A DNA stretch of 64,000 bases from CAYNSB01 sp964399625 (lineage in GTDB: Bacteria > Planctomycetota > Phycisphaerae > Phycisphaerales > UBA1924): the NCBI GenBank assembly GCA_964399625.1, contig CAYNSB010000002.1, positions 34,938 through 98,937 on the forward strand, read 5' to 3'. A program made the translations under genes and the position numbers. This document shows, one piece after another, positions 33,032 to 42,817 of this stretch. The first letter of the stretch is position 1; every line of letters begins with the position of its first letter. The notes beneath the pieces were generated by a model that made no database searches, was not told where the DNA came from, and saw only the letters and a list, made by a program, of their open reading frames with translations.

Positions 33032-34498
33032 TCACCCCAACTGCTCGATCGCGCTCCCCACGCTCTTCACGGGCACAATCTCGATGCCCGTGTGCCGCTT
33101 GCCCTGGCCCTTGCTCTCGGGCACGAGGATCCGCGTGTAGCCCAGGCGTGCCGCCTCGCGGATGCGGGCGTCGAGCTGGCTCACGGGACGCACCTCGCCG
33201 CCCAGGCCCACCTCCCCCACCGCCGCGGTCGCCGGCGAGAGCGCCCTGCGCAGGTGCGCGCCGGCGATCGCCAGCAGCAGCGCCAGGTCGGCCGCGGGCT
33301 CGTTCACCCGCACGCCGCCCACGCTGGACGCAAAGACGTCGCGATCGGCCAGACGCAATTCCGCGTGCTGCTCGAGCACCGCGATGAGCATCGCCAGCCG
33401 GTTGGGATCGAGCCCGCTGCTCTTGCGCTTGGCCGCGCCCAGGAAGCCCGTCGCCGTGAGCGCCTGCACCTCCACGAGCACGCAGCGCGTGCCCGTGACG
33501 ATGGGGCACACGACCGACCCCGGGCGCGCCGCGCCCCGCTCGGGAGCCAGCACGCCCGCGCCCTCGGGAACCTCCTTCAGCCCCGACGCGCCCATCTCGA
33601 AGATGCCGATCTCGTCGGTCGCGCCAAAGCGGTTCTTCACGCCCCGCACCAGGCGGTGCGCGTGGTAGCGATCCCCCTCGAACGACAGAACGACATCAAC
33701 CATGTGCTCGAGCACGCGCGGCCCGGCGAGCTGCCCGTCCTTGGTGATGTGACCCACCATCACCACCGCGATGCCCGAGAGCTTCGCCAGGTAGGTCAAC
33801 TCGGCCGCGCACCGGCGCAGCTGCGTCACGCTCCCCGGCGCCGCGGGCAGGTCGGGCTTGTAGAGCATCTGGATGGAGTCGATCACCAGCACCGCCGGCA
33901 GCACCTTGCGCGTCTGCTCCACGATCCGCGGAAGAGCGGTGTCCGCGAGGATGAAGAGATTCTGAGCCGGACCCGCGTCCGCCCCGCGCAGGCGCTCGGC
34001 CCGCATCGCGATCTGCTGCGCCGACTCCTCGGACGAGACGTACAGGACCTTGGTGCCGCGTGCGGCCATCGCGTGCGCCGCCTGGAGCAGGAGCGTGCTC
34101 TTGCCGATGCCCGGCGCGCCCCCGATGAGCACCGCCGAACCCGCCACAAGCCCCCTCACCCCACCCTCGGCGCCCCCGCCCAGCACGCGATCAAGCTCGC
34201 CCAGCCCCGTGCCCACGCGCGCGTGCGACTCGGTCCTGGGCACATCGTCGATGGCGACGGCGTGCGTCGCGGGCGTGATGATCCCCGGCGCGCGCTCAAG
34301 GTCCGACCACGCCTCGACGAGCGCGCGCTTGGGGTCCTTCGCCATCGTCGGGTCCACACGCTCGGACGCCAGCGAGTCCCACGCGCCGCAATCGGGGCAC
34401 TTGCCCATCCAGCGCGACTGCGCCGAGCCGCACTCGCGGCAGACGAAGATCTCCTTGGTCTTGGTCGCGCCGGCGCGGCTCGTTGGCAACTTGCCCAT
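33032..34498 (-). CDS. radA: DNA repair protein RadA (Sms)
   Basis: 488 residues from ATG 34498, just after GGAGATGCC. RadA is a RecA-like branch-migration helicase that works with RecA in homologous recombination. The domains are in order: a four-cysteine zinc finger (C20, C23, C34, C37: CRECG and CPDCG), the ATPase with Walker A GGAPGIGKST at about 125-134, VLVIDSIQ as Walker B, the RadA-specific KNRFG motif (VKNRFGATDEIGIFEM), and a Lon-protease-like C-terminal domain (SSVGGVRVNEPAADLALLLA, GEVGLGGEVRPV). All functional motifs are intact. It is divergent from the AsmA-like gene, with 184 bp between, which has no visible SOS box. Confidence 0.95.
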   Translation of the reverse strand: MGKLPTSRAGATKTKEIFVCRECGSAQSRWMGKCPDCGAWDSLASERVDPTMAKDPKRALVEAWSDLERAPGIITPATHAVAIDDVPRTESHARVGTGLGELDRVLGGGAEGGVRGLVAGSAVLIGGAPGIGKSTLLLQAAHAMAARGTKVLYVSSEESAQQIAMRAERLRGADAGPAQNLFILADTALPRIVEQTRKVLPAVLVIDSIQMLYKPDLPAAPGSVTQLRRCAAELTYLAKLSGIAVVMVGHITKDGQLAGPRVLEHMVDVVLSFEGDRYHAHRLVRGVKNRFGATDEIGIFEMGASGLKEVPEGAGVLAPERGAARPGSVVCPIVTGTRCVLVEVQALTATGFLGAAKRKSSGLDPNRLAMLIAVLEQHAELRLADRDVFASSVGGVRVNEPAADLALLLAIAGAHLRRALSPATAAVGEVGLGGEVRPVSQLDARIREAARLGYTRILVPESKGQGKRHTGIEIVPVKSVGSAIEQLG

Positions 34499-34682
34499 GG
34501 CATCTCCGTGCGAATGAAGGCTCAGCATAGCCACACCGGACCGATGCCAAACACGAAACGCCCGACTGGACCTGGCCTGCGTCGGGCGCAATCGGGAAAC
34601 CCCGCTCGGACCCGGGCGAACAGGCTTCGTACCATGTGGTCTCCGCCACGGGCGTGAGCGGGCGCGAAGAAGTGAAGGACCG

Positions 34683-37600
34683 ATGAGTTCGAGCCCGACC
34701 CCCCCACCCCAGCCCGATACGCCCGGCCAACCCTCGGACGCCCCGCGCGCCACGCGTCCGCTCCCGCGCTGGACCCGCCGCAAGAAGTGGCTGCGGTACG
34801 TCGTGATCCCCCTCGTGGTGCTCGTGGCCGCGGCGATCGTGCTCACCCACTCGCCGCTGACGCGCGTGCTCGTGCTCCCCAAGCTCGCACGGGCCCTGCG
34901 CATGGATGTCACCGCGGACTCGGTCTCCATCGACTGGTCGGGTCGCCTCGTGCTGCGCAACGCCCACTTCCGCGCCCCGGGCGTGCCCGGGCCCGCTGGG
35001 CAGTTCCTTCGGGTGGATCGCGCGACGGCGGACATCGACTGGCGCGCCATCATCTCGGGCTCGGGCTCGCCCGCGCGCAGCGTGGAGCTCGACACGCCCG
35101 TCGTCGTGATCAGCCAATCGACCGACGATCGGCGCCTGAACATCGCCTCGCTCGCGCAGGCGAGAGGCCCGGGCGCATCGACGGGATCGACCGCGATGCC
35201 CGAGCTGCCGCGCATATCGCTCATCAACGCCGCCATCGAGCTGGGCGAGCATGCGGGCGGCACGTACACGCCGCTCAAGCGCCTCACGATGAACGGGAGC
35301 GTGGGCCCGGGCTCGGCCCCGGGCAGCTACGTCGCCTCCCTCCGCCAGGTGGACCCCGCGAGCCCGACGCGCGCCCGCGCCCTGGACACCGCGATGCGCG
35401 TGGACGCCGCGTTCGACCCCGGACGCATCAGCGCCACCGTGACGAACTTCAATCTCGCGGAGTGGCCCTCGCACACCCTCCCGCTCTCGGCGCGAGAGGT
35501 CCTCCAGGACCTCGAGCTCGCGGGCGATGTCCCCAGCGCCAGCGTCACGTACACCGACGAGCACGGCGTGGAGGCCGAGCTCCGCCTCAAGGGCGTCGCG
35601 ATGAACCTCCCCGTCGCGCCCGACCCCACGTTCACCGCCTCGGGCGTCCCGCTCGAGGGCCCGCCCCAGCGCCTCATGCGGATGCGCGGCGTGGACGGGG
35701 CCATCAGCTTCGCGCACGACACCGTCCGCGCCCGCGTGCAGGGCCTCATCGAGGACCTGCCCTACGAGGTCGCGTTCCGCTACGAGGGCACCACCGCCGA
35801 TGCGCCCTTCAGCCTCGTGTTCCGCTCAGAGAACTTCCGGGTGGACCGCAACCCCTCGCTCCTTCCGTACGCGCCGCCCGTCGTCCGCACGTGGCTGGGA
35901 ACCTTCAGCAGCCCGACCGCCCTGCTCACCGCGAACGTGGAGGTCACGCGCGGCTCGCCCGGCGTCAACGGGCCGGCGGCGCTGCGCGTGGCAGGCACGA
36001 TCGATCTGAAGCAGGGCACCGCCGCCTACGCGCGATTCCCCTACGCCTTCAACGACATGGCCGGGCGCTTCCGCTTCGACAACGACTCGCTCGAGGTCCA
36101 GGGCATGAGCGGGCGCTCGCCCTCGGGCGCGACCATCGAGGCCAACGCGCGTATCGCCCCGCTCGACGACTCGGCCGAAGTCCGCGTGGACGTGAAGGTC
36201 CGCGGCGCGCCCATCGACGCGGCGATGGAAGAGGCCTTCGCCAAGGTGCGATCGAACTTCATCCAGAGCCTCTTCAGCGCCCGCGCGTACCACGAGCTGG
36301 TCGCCTCCGGGTTCGTTCGCACGCCCGCGGACGCCGCGAGCGAGCGCGAGGAACTCACCCGCCTCCAGCAGGCCCCGCCTGATGATCGCTCCCGCGAGCG
36401 CCTCGCCCAGCTCCGCGCCCGGGACGCGATCCCCGTCTTCGAGATGGGCGGCGCCGCGGACGTGGACATCCACATCTACAGCCCGCCGGGAATCAACGTC
36501 CCCTGGCACACGACCATCGACGTGCGCATCCCGCGCGCGGGCCTCGTGCCCGAGAGGTTCCCGTTCCCCATCGTGGCCAAGGACATCGTCGCCCAGGTCT
36601 ACGACGAGAGCGGGCGGCTCGTCTCGGGCGACTTCCGCGGGCTCAGCGGCGGATCGGCCGAGGTGGACGCGACCTTCGAGATCCCCTCGTCCAAGCCCGA
36701 CGCGCCGCCGCCCAAGACGCAGATCGTCATCCGCGCCCAGGACCTGCCCTTCGATGCGCTGGCGATCCACGCCCTGCCCGTGCCCGACGCCAACCCCGAC
36801 GGCTCGGGCACCGACGTGCGCCGGCTGCTCCGCGACCTCAACATCGAGGCCGCGTGCTCGGGCTCGCTCCGCATCGCCAACCGCGAGAACGAGGCGGGGC
36901 GCCCGCTCGGGTTCGACGCCGATCTTGCTTTCTCCGGCGCCCGCCTGGCGCCCCGCGCGTACGCGAAGGACCCCGCGGTCCTGGGCGAGGGCATCGGCGG
37001 GCGTGTGCTCGCCTCCGAGTACGAGGTCCGGGTGGAACTGGCCGGACGCGTCCGCGCCGCGGCCCAGCCCGAGGGCACGGGCAGCGACCTCGCCGCATCC
37101 CTCGAGTACCACGCGGACACCGACACCCAGCATCGCCCCAGCCGATTCACCGCCCGCATGCCCGCCCTTGATCTCTCACTGCCCATGCAGTCGCTCGTGT
37201 GGGTGTTCTCCGCCAGGGCCGGCGACGCGCTGCACGACCTGTGGGAGCGCTACCAGCCCGGCGGGCGCGCGGCCCTGGACCTCATCGCCACGCTCCCCGG
37301 TGCGGGCGCCTCGCTGCAGGTCGTCGCCGAGGCCCGCCCCGCGGGCGCCAGCACGCTCCGTCTGGCCGGGCAAACGGTCGAGCTCGGGTTCGATCAGGAC
37401 TCGAGCGCCAGCCTCGTCCGCGTGCTCCAGGGCGAGCGATCGAGCGTGGAGTTCGTGGACTTCCGCGTGCCCCTGCGCGTGCGCGGGGATTCGGGAGGCA
37501 CTCTCTCGATCGCGGGCTCGTACCCGCTCGGGCGCCCCGGCCCGGGCGACCGCGAGTCGGAGCTGCGCGTCGGCATGACGGACTGCCCCGTCGAATCGCC

Positions 37601-39176
37601 GCTCGTCACGCAGGCGCTGGGCGAGGCCCTCTCGCCCAAGGCCCTCGACTCGCTCATGAGCAAGCATCCGCGCGGGCGCTTCGACGCGGACCTGCGCATC
37701 GTCGCCGAGGCCCCCGACCCGCTCAAGCCGATCCCCGATCGCGTCGCCCCGCGCATCTCGGGCGCGATCCGCCCCCGCTCGCTCGCCCTGGAGATGGACG
37801 ACGTCCGGATCGAGTTCCCCACCATGGAAGGCGCCATCGAGTTCGAGCCCGGCGCGGGCATCGTCCGCCGGCTCACCGCCTCCGCGCCCGAGTGGACGAT
37901 GACGCTCGACGGCTCGTGGTCGAGCACCAGCGAGGGACAGCTCTCCGTGCGCGGCGCACTCTCCGGATCGGCCCAGCGCCTCGCGCCCGACCTGCTCGCC
38001 GCCCTGCCCACGGACGTGCGCGAGATCGCCAAGCAGCTGGACCTGCGCGTCGAGGGCCCGCTCTCCCTGGACGACACGACCCTCACCATCATCCGGGGCG
38101 GCGATCCGACCCAGGAACGCACCGAGATCGAGGGGGCCGTGAGGTTCCAGGACGGCGCGATGAACGCGGGGCTCGCCTTCGGGGAGATGCGCGGACGCGC
38201 CGACTTCACGGTGCGCGGCACGGGCGGGGCCCGCCCGTCCTTCGCCGTGGGCCTCGCCGCCGACTCCATGCTCGTGTCGGGCGCACGCATCGCCCCGGCG
38301 CGCGCCGCGATCGAGGGACTGCCCGACGGCTCGGTGGTCGTGCGCGACATCGAGGGATCGGTTCACTCCGGTCGCCTCGTGGGCCGCATCGAGCTCACCC
38401 CGCCACTCCCCGACGTCGGGTCCCGGTCGTACGAGGCGGACCTGCGCCTCGCGGGCGTGCGCTTCAAGCCCCTGCTCGACGATCTGGACACGAAGAAGTC
38501 CGAGGCGCCGGCGCTCTCGCCCCAGCGCGCCCAGGAGCTCGAGCTCTCCCGCGGCGTGCTCGAGGCGAGCGTGTCGCTCACGGGCCGCACCGGAGCGGGG
38601 GGCGAGCGGCGCGGACGCGGCGAGTTCCGGATCGCCCGGCGCGGCTCGCGCGTGCTGGACATCCCCCTCTTCCTCCGCCTGGTCGAGATCTCCAACCTCG
38701 CGCTCCCGCTGGGCGAGGGGATCGACCTCGTGCGATCCACGTTCTACATCGATGGCGCCACCGTCGCGTTCGAGACGCTCGACGCCTACTCCCCCTCGAT
38801 CACCCTCACGGGCTACGGCACGATGACGCTCCCCGGGCGCGAGCTCGACCTGCGCTTCCGGTCCCAGTCCGCGCGACCCATCCCCGTGCTCTCGTGGCTC
38901 GTGCAGGGCATCCGCGACACGCTCGTCTCGGCGGCCGTCCGCGGCACGCTCGACAAGCCCGAGGCTTCGCTCGTCAACCTGCCCGGGCCGCGGCGCGCCA
39001 TCGAACGCACCGTCGGTGCCCCCGCCTCGGACCAGTCCGTCCAGATGGACGACCTGCAGAAGCGGGCCCAGAGCCTCCGCGAGGAGCAGCGGCGCCCGCG
39101 CTCGCGCATCGCGCCCCGCGCCGCCGGCGAGGGGGATGATCAGCCCAAGGCCGATCCGATCCCCCAGAACCCCTAG
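34683..39176 (+). CDS. Giant AsmA-like envelope protein
   Basis: 1497 residues from ATG 34683, with GAAGGA upstream. A basic N-terminus and one membrane helix (about 37-55, LRYVVIPLVVLVAAAIVLTH) anchor a very large periplasmic part. The first part SVSIDWSGRLVLRNAHFRAP and RVDRATADIDWRAII matches the AsmA N-terminal repeats. The long middle is beta-strand-rich and repetitive. The end (LVRSTFYIDGATVAFETLDA, ITLTGYGTMTLPGRELDLRF) is the AsmA_2/DUF3971-like C-terminal unit shared with YhdP/TamB-type lipid-transport bridges. It probably spans the periplasm and carries lipids to the outer membrane. The last about 75 residues are polar and charged. The LOG-family gene follows after 37 bp. Confidence 0.8.
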   Translation: MSSSPTPPPQPDTPGQPSDAPRATRPLPRWTRRKKWLRYVVIPLVVLVAAAIVLTHSPLTRVLVLPKLARALRMDVTADSVSIDWSGRLVLRNAHFRAPGVPGPAGQFLRVDRATADIDWRAIISGSGSPARSVELDTPVVVISQSTDDRRLNIASLAQARGPGASTGSTAMPELPRISLINAAIELGEHAGGTYTPLKRLTMNGSVGPGSAPGSYVASLRQVDPASPTRARALDTAMRVDAAFDPGRISATVTNFNLAEWPSHTLPLSAREVLQDLELAGDVPSASVTYTDEHGVEAELRLKGVAMNLPVAPDPTFTASGVPLEGPPQRLMRMRGVDGAISFAHDTVRARVQGLIEDLPYEVAFRYEGTTADAPFSLVFRSENFRVDRNPSLLPYAPPVVRTWLGTFSSPTALLTANVEVTRGSPGVNGPAALRVAGTIDLKQGTAAYARFPYAFNDMAGRFRFDNDSLEVQGMSGRSPSGATIEANARIAPLDDSAEVRVDVKVRGAPIDAAMEEAFAKVRSNFIQSLFSARAYHELVASGFVRTPADAASEREELTRLQQAPPDDRSRERLAQLRARDAIPVFEMGGAADVDIHIYSPPGINVPWHTTIDVRIPRAGLVPERFPFPIVAKDIVAQVYDESGRLVSGDFRGLSGGSAEVDATFEIPSSKPDAPPPKTQIVIRAQDLPFDALAIHALPVPDANPDGSGTDVRRLLRDLNIEAACSGSLRIANRENEAGRPLGFDADLAFSGARLAPRAYAKDPAVLGEGIGGRVLASEYEVRVELAGRVRAAAQPEGTGSDLAASLEYHADTDTQHRPSRFTARMPALDLSLPMQSLVWVFSARAGDALHDLWERYQPGGRAALDLIATLPGAGASLQVVAEARPAGASTLRLAGQTVELGFDQDSSASLVRVLQGERSSVEFVDFRVPLRVRGDSGGTLSIAGSYPLGRPGPGDRESELRVGMTDCPVESPLVTQALGEALSPKALDSLMSKHPRGRFDADLRIVAEAPDPLKPIPDRVAPRISGAIRPRSLALEMDDVRIEFPTMEGAIEFEPGAGIVRRLTASAPEWTMTLDGSWSSTSEGQLSVRGALSGSAQRLAPDLLAALPTDVREIAKQLDLRVEGPLSLDDTTLTIIRGGDPTQERTEIEGAVRFQDGAMNAGLAFGEMRGRADFTVRGTGGARPSFAVGLAADSMLVSGARIAPARAAIEGLPDGSVVVRDIEGSVHSGRLVGRIELTPPLPDVGSRSYEADLRLAGVRFKPLLDDLDTKKSEAPALSPQRAQELELSRGVLEASVSLTGRTGAGGERRGRGEFRIARRGSRVLDIPLFLRLVEISNLALPLGEGIDLVRSTFYIDGATVAFETLDAYSPSITLTGYGTMTLPGRELDLRFRSQSARPIPVLSWLVQGIRDTLVSAAVRGTLDKPEASLVNLPGPRRAIERTVGAPASDQSVQMDDLQKRAQSLREEQRRPRSRIAPRAAGEGDDQPKADPIPQNP

Positions 39177-39213
39177 GCTTGTCCCCGCACTTCTTCTTCA
39201 AGGACCAACCTTC

Positions 39214-40344
39214 ATGAGCCAATCAGGCAAGCCCGTCGCGCCGCACCGCGTGGAACTCGATCCCGACAAGCCCGCGGCCTCGCCCGCCCTTCCCGAGGCC
39301 CGCGAGCAGAAGCGCGCCGATGACCCGGACATCACCGCCAAGATCGACGCCCTCATCGCCGAGGTCGCCGGGCCCCACTCGCGCCCGGGATCGTTCGAGA
39401 GCAAGCTCGTCCGCGACCTCATCGCCGCAGGCCTCAAGCTCATCCCCGACGGACGCGACACGGGCGAGCTCAAGCTCATCGCCGCGGCCGTGAAGGAGCT
39501 CCGATACGCCTACCGCGTCTTCGGGCAGTACCGCGAGCCGCACAAGGTCACGATCTTCGGCTCGGCGCGCACGCCCACCGACCACCCGGACTACGCCGCG
39601 ACCGTGGACTTCTCGCGCCTCATGGCCCAGGCGGGATGGATGGTCATCACCGGCGCCGGCGGCGGCATCATGGAGGCCGGGCACATGGGCCCGGGACGCG
39701 AGAAGTCCTTCGGCGTCGCCATCCGCCTCCCCTTCGAGACCACCGCCAACGAGGTGATCGCCGGAGACGGCAAGCTCATCCACTTCCGCTACTTCTTCAC
39801 GCGCAAGCTCATGTTCCTCAGCCAGGCCGAGGCCGTCGCCCTCTTCCCGGGCGGCTTTGGCACCATGGACGAAGCCTACGAGACGCTCACCCTCGTGCAG
39901 ACGGGCAAGGCCTCGATGATCCCCATCGTGCTGCTCGAGGGCGCGGGCGGCGACTACTGGGCCCAGTGGAACAAGTGGACCCGGCGCCTGCTCGACGGAA
40001 AGCTCATCTCCCCCGAGGACTTCAACCTCTTCTACCAGGCCAAGGACGCCGCCGACGCCACGGCCCACGTGCTCAAGTTCTACCGCGTCTACCACAGCTC
40101 GCGGTACGTGCGCGACGAGCTCGTCATCCGCCTCAAGCGCCGCCTGCGCGACGAGGACGTCGCGCGCCTCTCGCAGGAGTTCAAGGTCCTCATCAAGACG
40201 GGCGCCATCGTGCAGCGCGGCCCGCTGGACGAGGAGGACGACCACCGCGACCTGCCCCGCCTGGTGTTCACGCACACGCGCCACAAGTTCGGGCTCGTCC
40301 GCGGGCTGATCGATCGGATCAACGAATGCGACCCGATCGTGTGA
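39214..40344 (+). CDS. LOG-family (TIGR00730-like) Rossmann-fold protein
   Basis: 376 residues. The start ATG 39214 follows CAAGGACC; longer frames are unlikely. The core (about 105-300) has the LOG nucleotide-binding hallmark: VTIFGSARTPTDHPDYA, GWMVITGAGGGIMEAGHMG (about 141-159) and PGGFGTMDEAYE (about 212-223), which together bind nucleotide 5'-monophosphates. LOG enzymes release free cytokinin base or hydrolyse nucleotides; the bacterial members are mostly uncharacterised. The N-terminal about 100 residues are polar and the C-terminal about 75 (KFYRVYHSSRYVRDELVIRL, then VFTHTRHKFGLVRGLIDRIN) form an added helical part. The next gene starts inside its last codons. Confidence 0.85.
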   Translation: MSQSGKPVAPHRVELDPDKPAASPALPEAREQKRADDPDITAKIDALIAEVAGPHSRPGSFESKLVRDLIAAGLKLIPDGRDTGELKLIAAAVKELRYAYRVFGQYREPHKVTIFGSARTPTDHPDYAATVDFSRLMAQAGWMVITGAGGGIMEAGHMGPGREKSFGVAIRLPFETTANEVIAGDGKLIHFRYFFTRKLMFLSQAEAVALFPGGFGTMDEAYETLTLVQTGKASMIPIVLLEGAGGDYWAQWNKWTRRLLDGKLISPEDFNLFYQAKDAADATAHVLKFYRVYHSSRYVRDELVIRLKRRLRDEDVARLSQEFKVLIKTGAIVQRGPLDEEDDHRDLPRLVFTHTRHKFGLVRGLIDRINECDPIV

Positions 40345-41432
40345 TCACGCCGCTCGGAGCGATCGCGCTCACGGTGGCGCTCGCGGGCGCCACGCTCGTC
40401 GGTTGCAAGGCGCGGGCCCGCGCCCCCGAGGCCCCCGAGCAGGTCGGCGTCGTGCGCGACAACGCCGACCCCGGGCTCGAGATGTGGTCCTGGCTCGTCA
40501 GCGACGAGCGCGTCGCGCGGCGCTCCACCAACGCCCCCGGGCTCGTCCGGCGCGCCCAGTCGCGCGCCGACACGCCCCGAACCGGCGCCGCCCCGGATTC
40601 GCCCCCGCGCGACCCCGACGCGCGGGACAAGCCTCCCGCCGAGCCCGCACCCCTCGCGGTGAGCATCGTGGACCAGCGCGTCTCGATCGAGGTCGCCCTC
40701 GCGCCCTACCTGGACCGCCCGCTGCCACTGCCGCCCGAGCGCGCGGCCCGATGGCGCGCCGCGGGTTTCCGCCTCGTCAGCGTTCCCGTCGTGGACCTGC
40801 CGCGGATCGAGTCCCGCACGCGCCTGGTGGGCATGGTGCAGCGGCAATGGCTGGGCGTCGTGCCGATCTGGACCGAGCTCGCACGCGGGCCCGAGCTCCG
40901 CGAGGCGACGCTCGCCGCGCTCGACGACGGACCGCGCGTGCTCCCCCGCGGGCGACCCCGCATGCTCGCGCGGGCCTTCCCCGTGCCCGTCGCGGGCGGG
41001 GCGCAGCTGCGCGTAGAGCTTGTGCCGCAGGTCGCCATCGCCACGAGCACGAGCCTTCGCGCGCTGGAGCAGCCGCGCACGCCCAGCGAGCTGGGCGAGG
41101 GCACGCTCATGTCGCTCCTCTCGTCGATGATCCTGCCCCGGGGGGAGGCCCTGCTCGTCGTGCCCGATGCGCCCGACGCGGATTGGTCGGCCCTCTCCAC
41201 CGCCGACGGCATGGCCCCGCCGCCCACGCGCGACAGCGCCCAGAGCCCGCCGCCAAGCGACCCGCTCAAGGCCGGCGACGCGGTCCCCTTCGCCGCGCCG
41301 CACGCCCTGGGGCCCATGATGCTCGACCAGCCCTCCGAGGACCGCGCGGCCCGCGTGCGTTTGGTGCTGGTGCTCATTCCGCACGAGGGCGAGGGCGTTC
41401 GCCTGCTGCCCGACGCCGACCCGGCGCGATAG
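40326..41432 (+). CDS. Lipoprotein of unknown function
   Basis: 368 residues. ATG 40326 (MRPDRVITPLGAIALTVALA) is preferred because it supplies the basic n-region; a GTG at 40341 overlapping the upstream stop by GTGA is a rival. The lipobox ATLVGC puts the acylated cysteine at position 27. The mature part opens with a Pro/Ala/Asp-rich linker (about 75-125). It then has a mixed alpha/beta core: VEVALAPYLDRPLPLPPERA-like text, RAAGFRLVSVPVVDLPRI, QRQWLGVVPIWTELARGPEL, QLRVELVPQVAIATSTSLRA. No known domain is recognised. It overlaps the LOG gene by 19 bp and probably shares its transcript. Confidence 0.6.
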   Translation: MRPDRVITPLGAIALTVALAGATLVGCKARARAPEAPEQVGVVRDNADPGLEMWSWLVSDERVARRSTNAPGLVRRAQSRADTPRTGAAPDSPPRDPDARDKPPAEPAPLAVSIVDQRVSIEVALAPYLDRPLPLPPERAARWRAAGFRLVSVPVVDLPRIESRTRLVGMVQRQWLGVVPIWTELARGPELREATLAALDDGPRVLPRGRPRMLARAFPVPVAGGAQLRVELVPQVAIATSTSLRALEQPRTPSELGEGTLMSLLSSMILPRGEALLVVPDAPDADWSALSTADGMAPPPTRDSAQSPPPSDPLKAGDAVPFAAPHALGPMMLDQPSEDRAARVRLVLVLIPHEGEGVRLLPDADPAR

Positions 41433-41515
41433 CCCGCGTTCTCGGACGCCCCAGGCGCCCGCCCGCCCAAGGCGATCTCGCTTCGGGCCGATACCCGGAA
41501 TGGTCCGGAGGACGC

Positions 41516-42778
41516 ATGCTCAGAGTCCCGATTGCCTACGCCAAGCCCGGCATGGTGCTCGCCATGCCGATCCTCCATCCGCGCCGCCCGGACACCGTGC
41601 TGCTCAAGGATGGCATCGAGCTCGACGCGCGCTCCATCGAGCGCCTCGCGGAGATCCGCCTGCGCGAACTGTGGATCCGCTTCCCGGGCACCGAGTTCCT
41701 CTGCGAGTACTACTGCCCCGAGGTCTTCCGCGCCCAGGCGCGCCTCACGACCAAGATCGCCTCCGCCCTCGACACCATCGCCCAGGGCTCGCACACGCGC
41801 CTGGAGTACGCCGAGTACCGCGCCGCGATCACCTCGCTCATCGATCGCCTCATCCTCTTCCCGCGCTCGGCGATGTTCATCCAGGAGCTGGTCGATCGCG
41901 ACGAGCCCGCGCTGCGCCACGCCTCGAGCGTGTGCATGCTCGCCGTGCTCATGGGCCTCAAGCTCGACGACTACCTCATCGTGGAGCGCTCGCGACTGCG
42001 GTCCCACGGCGCGCGCGACGTCGCGGGCCTGGGCGTGGGCGCGATGTTCCACGACGTGGGCATGCTCCGCCTGCCGCCCGAGGTCGTGCAGCGCTGGCAC
42101 ACCACCCTCGACGAGAGCGATCCCGCCTGGCGGACCCACGTCAGCGTCGGGCACGAGATGGTCAAGGACGCCATCGGGCCCGCCCCCGCCGCCGCCATCC
42201 TCCACCATCACCAGAAGTTCGACGGCTCGGGCTTCCCCAAGCGCGTGCGCCTCGATGGCAGCGAGGAGGCCCTTTCCGGCTCGGACATCCACGTCTACGC
42301 GCGCATCGTCGCGTGCGCGGACCTGTTCGACCGCCTGCGCCACCCGCCCGGCGCCGACAAGGACACGCCGCCCGTGCCCACCGTCCGCGCCCTGGCGCAG
42401 ATGCTCAAGACTCCCTACGTCCGCTGGATCGACCCCATGGTCTTCAAGGCGCTGCTGGCGGTCACGCCGGCGTACGCGCCGGGCTCGCTCGTCACCCTCA
42501 ACACCGGCGAGCGCTGCGTCGTCACCGAGTGGTTCGCCGACGACCCCTGCCGCCCCAACGTGCAGGTCGTGGACGATCTGACCGACCCCACCCCCGAGGA
42601 GGAGCGCGTCCGCTTCGCCCTGGGACGCGAGCCGGACCGGTTCATCGCCACCGCCGAGGGACAGGACGTCAGCGCCGACAACTTCTATCCGGAGTTCCCG
42701 GGGCAGTTCGACGTCCGCCTCGCGGAACGCGCGCTCTTCAACGGCGCGGCACGACCCAGCGAGGAACGCGCGGCCTAA
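41516..42778 (+). CDS. HD-GYP-like phosphohydrolase
   Basis: 420 residues from ATG 41516 (CCGGAGGACGC upstream). The N-terminal about 110 residues resemble the DUF3391-like part that often precedes HD-GYP domains (PIAYAKPGMVLAMPIL, IELDARSIERLAEIRLRELW). The HD domain carries FHDVGMLRLP (H179, D180), the metal-ligand histidines in AILHHHQKFDGSGFP (H230-H232), and FDGSGFP in place of the canonical DGxGYP. DIHVYARIVACADLFDRL is also typical. HD-GYP enzymes hydrolyse cyclic-di-GMP, but the Tyr-to-Phe change in the signature and the long C-terminal extension (about 330-420) leave the activity open. It may be a cytoplasmic signalling protein. Confidence 0.8.
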   Translation: MLRVPIAYAKPGMVLAMPILHPRRPDTVLLKDGIELDARSIERLAEIRLRELWIRFPGTEFLCEYYCPEVFRAQARLTTKIASALDTIAQGSHTRLEYAEYRAAITSLIDRLILFPRSAMFIQELVDRDEPALRHASSVCMLAVLMGLKLDDYLIVERSRLRSHGARDVAGLGVGAMFHDVGMLRLPPEVVQRWHTTLDESDPAWRTHVSVGHEMVKDAIGPAPAAAILHHHQKFDGSGFPKRVRLDGSEEALSGSDIHVYARIVACADLFDRLRHPPGADKDTPPVPTVRALAQMLKTPYVRWIDPMVFKALLAVTPAYAPGSLVTLNTGERCVVTEWFADDPCRPNVQVVDDLTDPTPEEERVRFALGREPDRFIATAEGQDVSADNFYPEFPGQFDVRLAERALFNGAARPSEERAA

Positions 42779-42817
42779 GGGTCCGCGACCGCTCCCCCAC
42801 ACCCCCCACCACGCCGG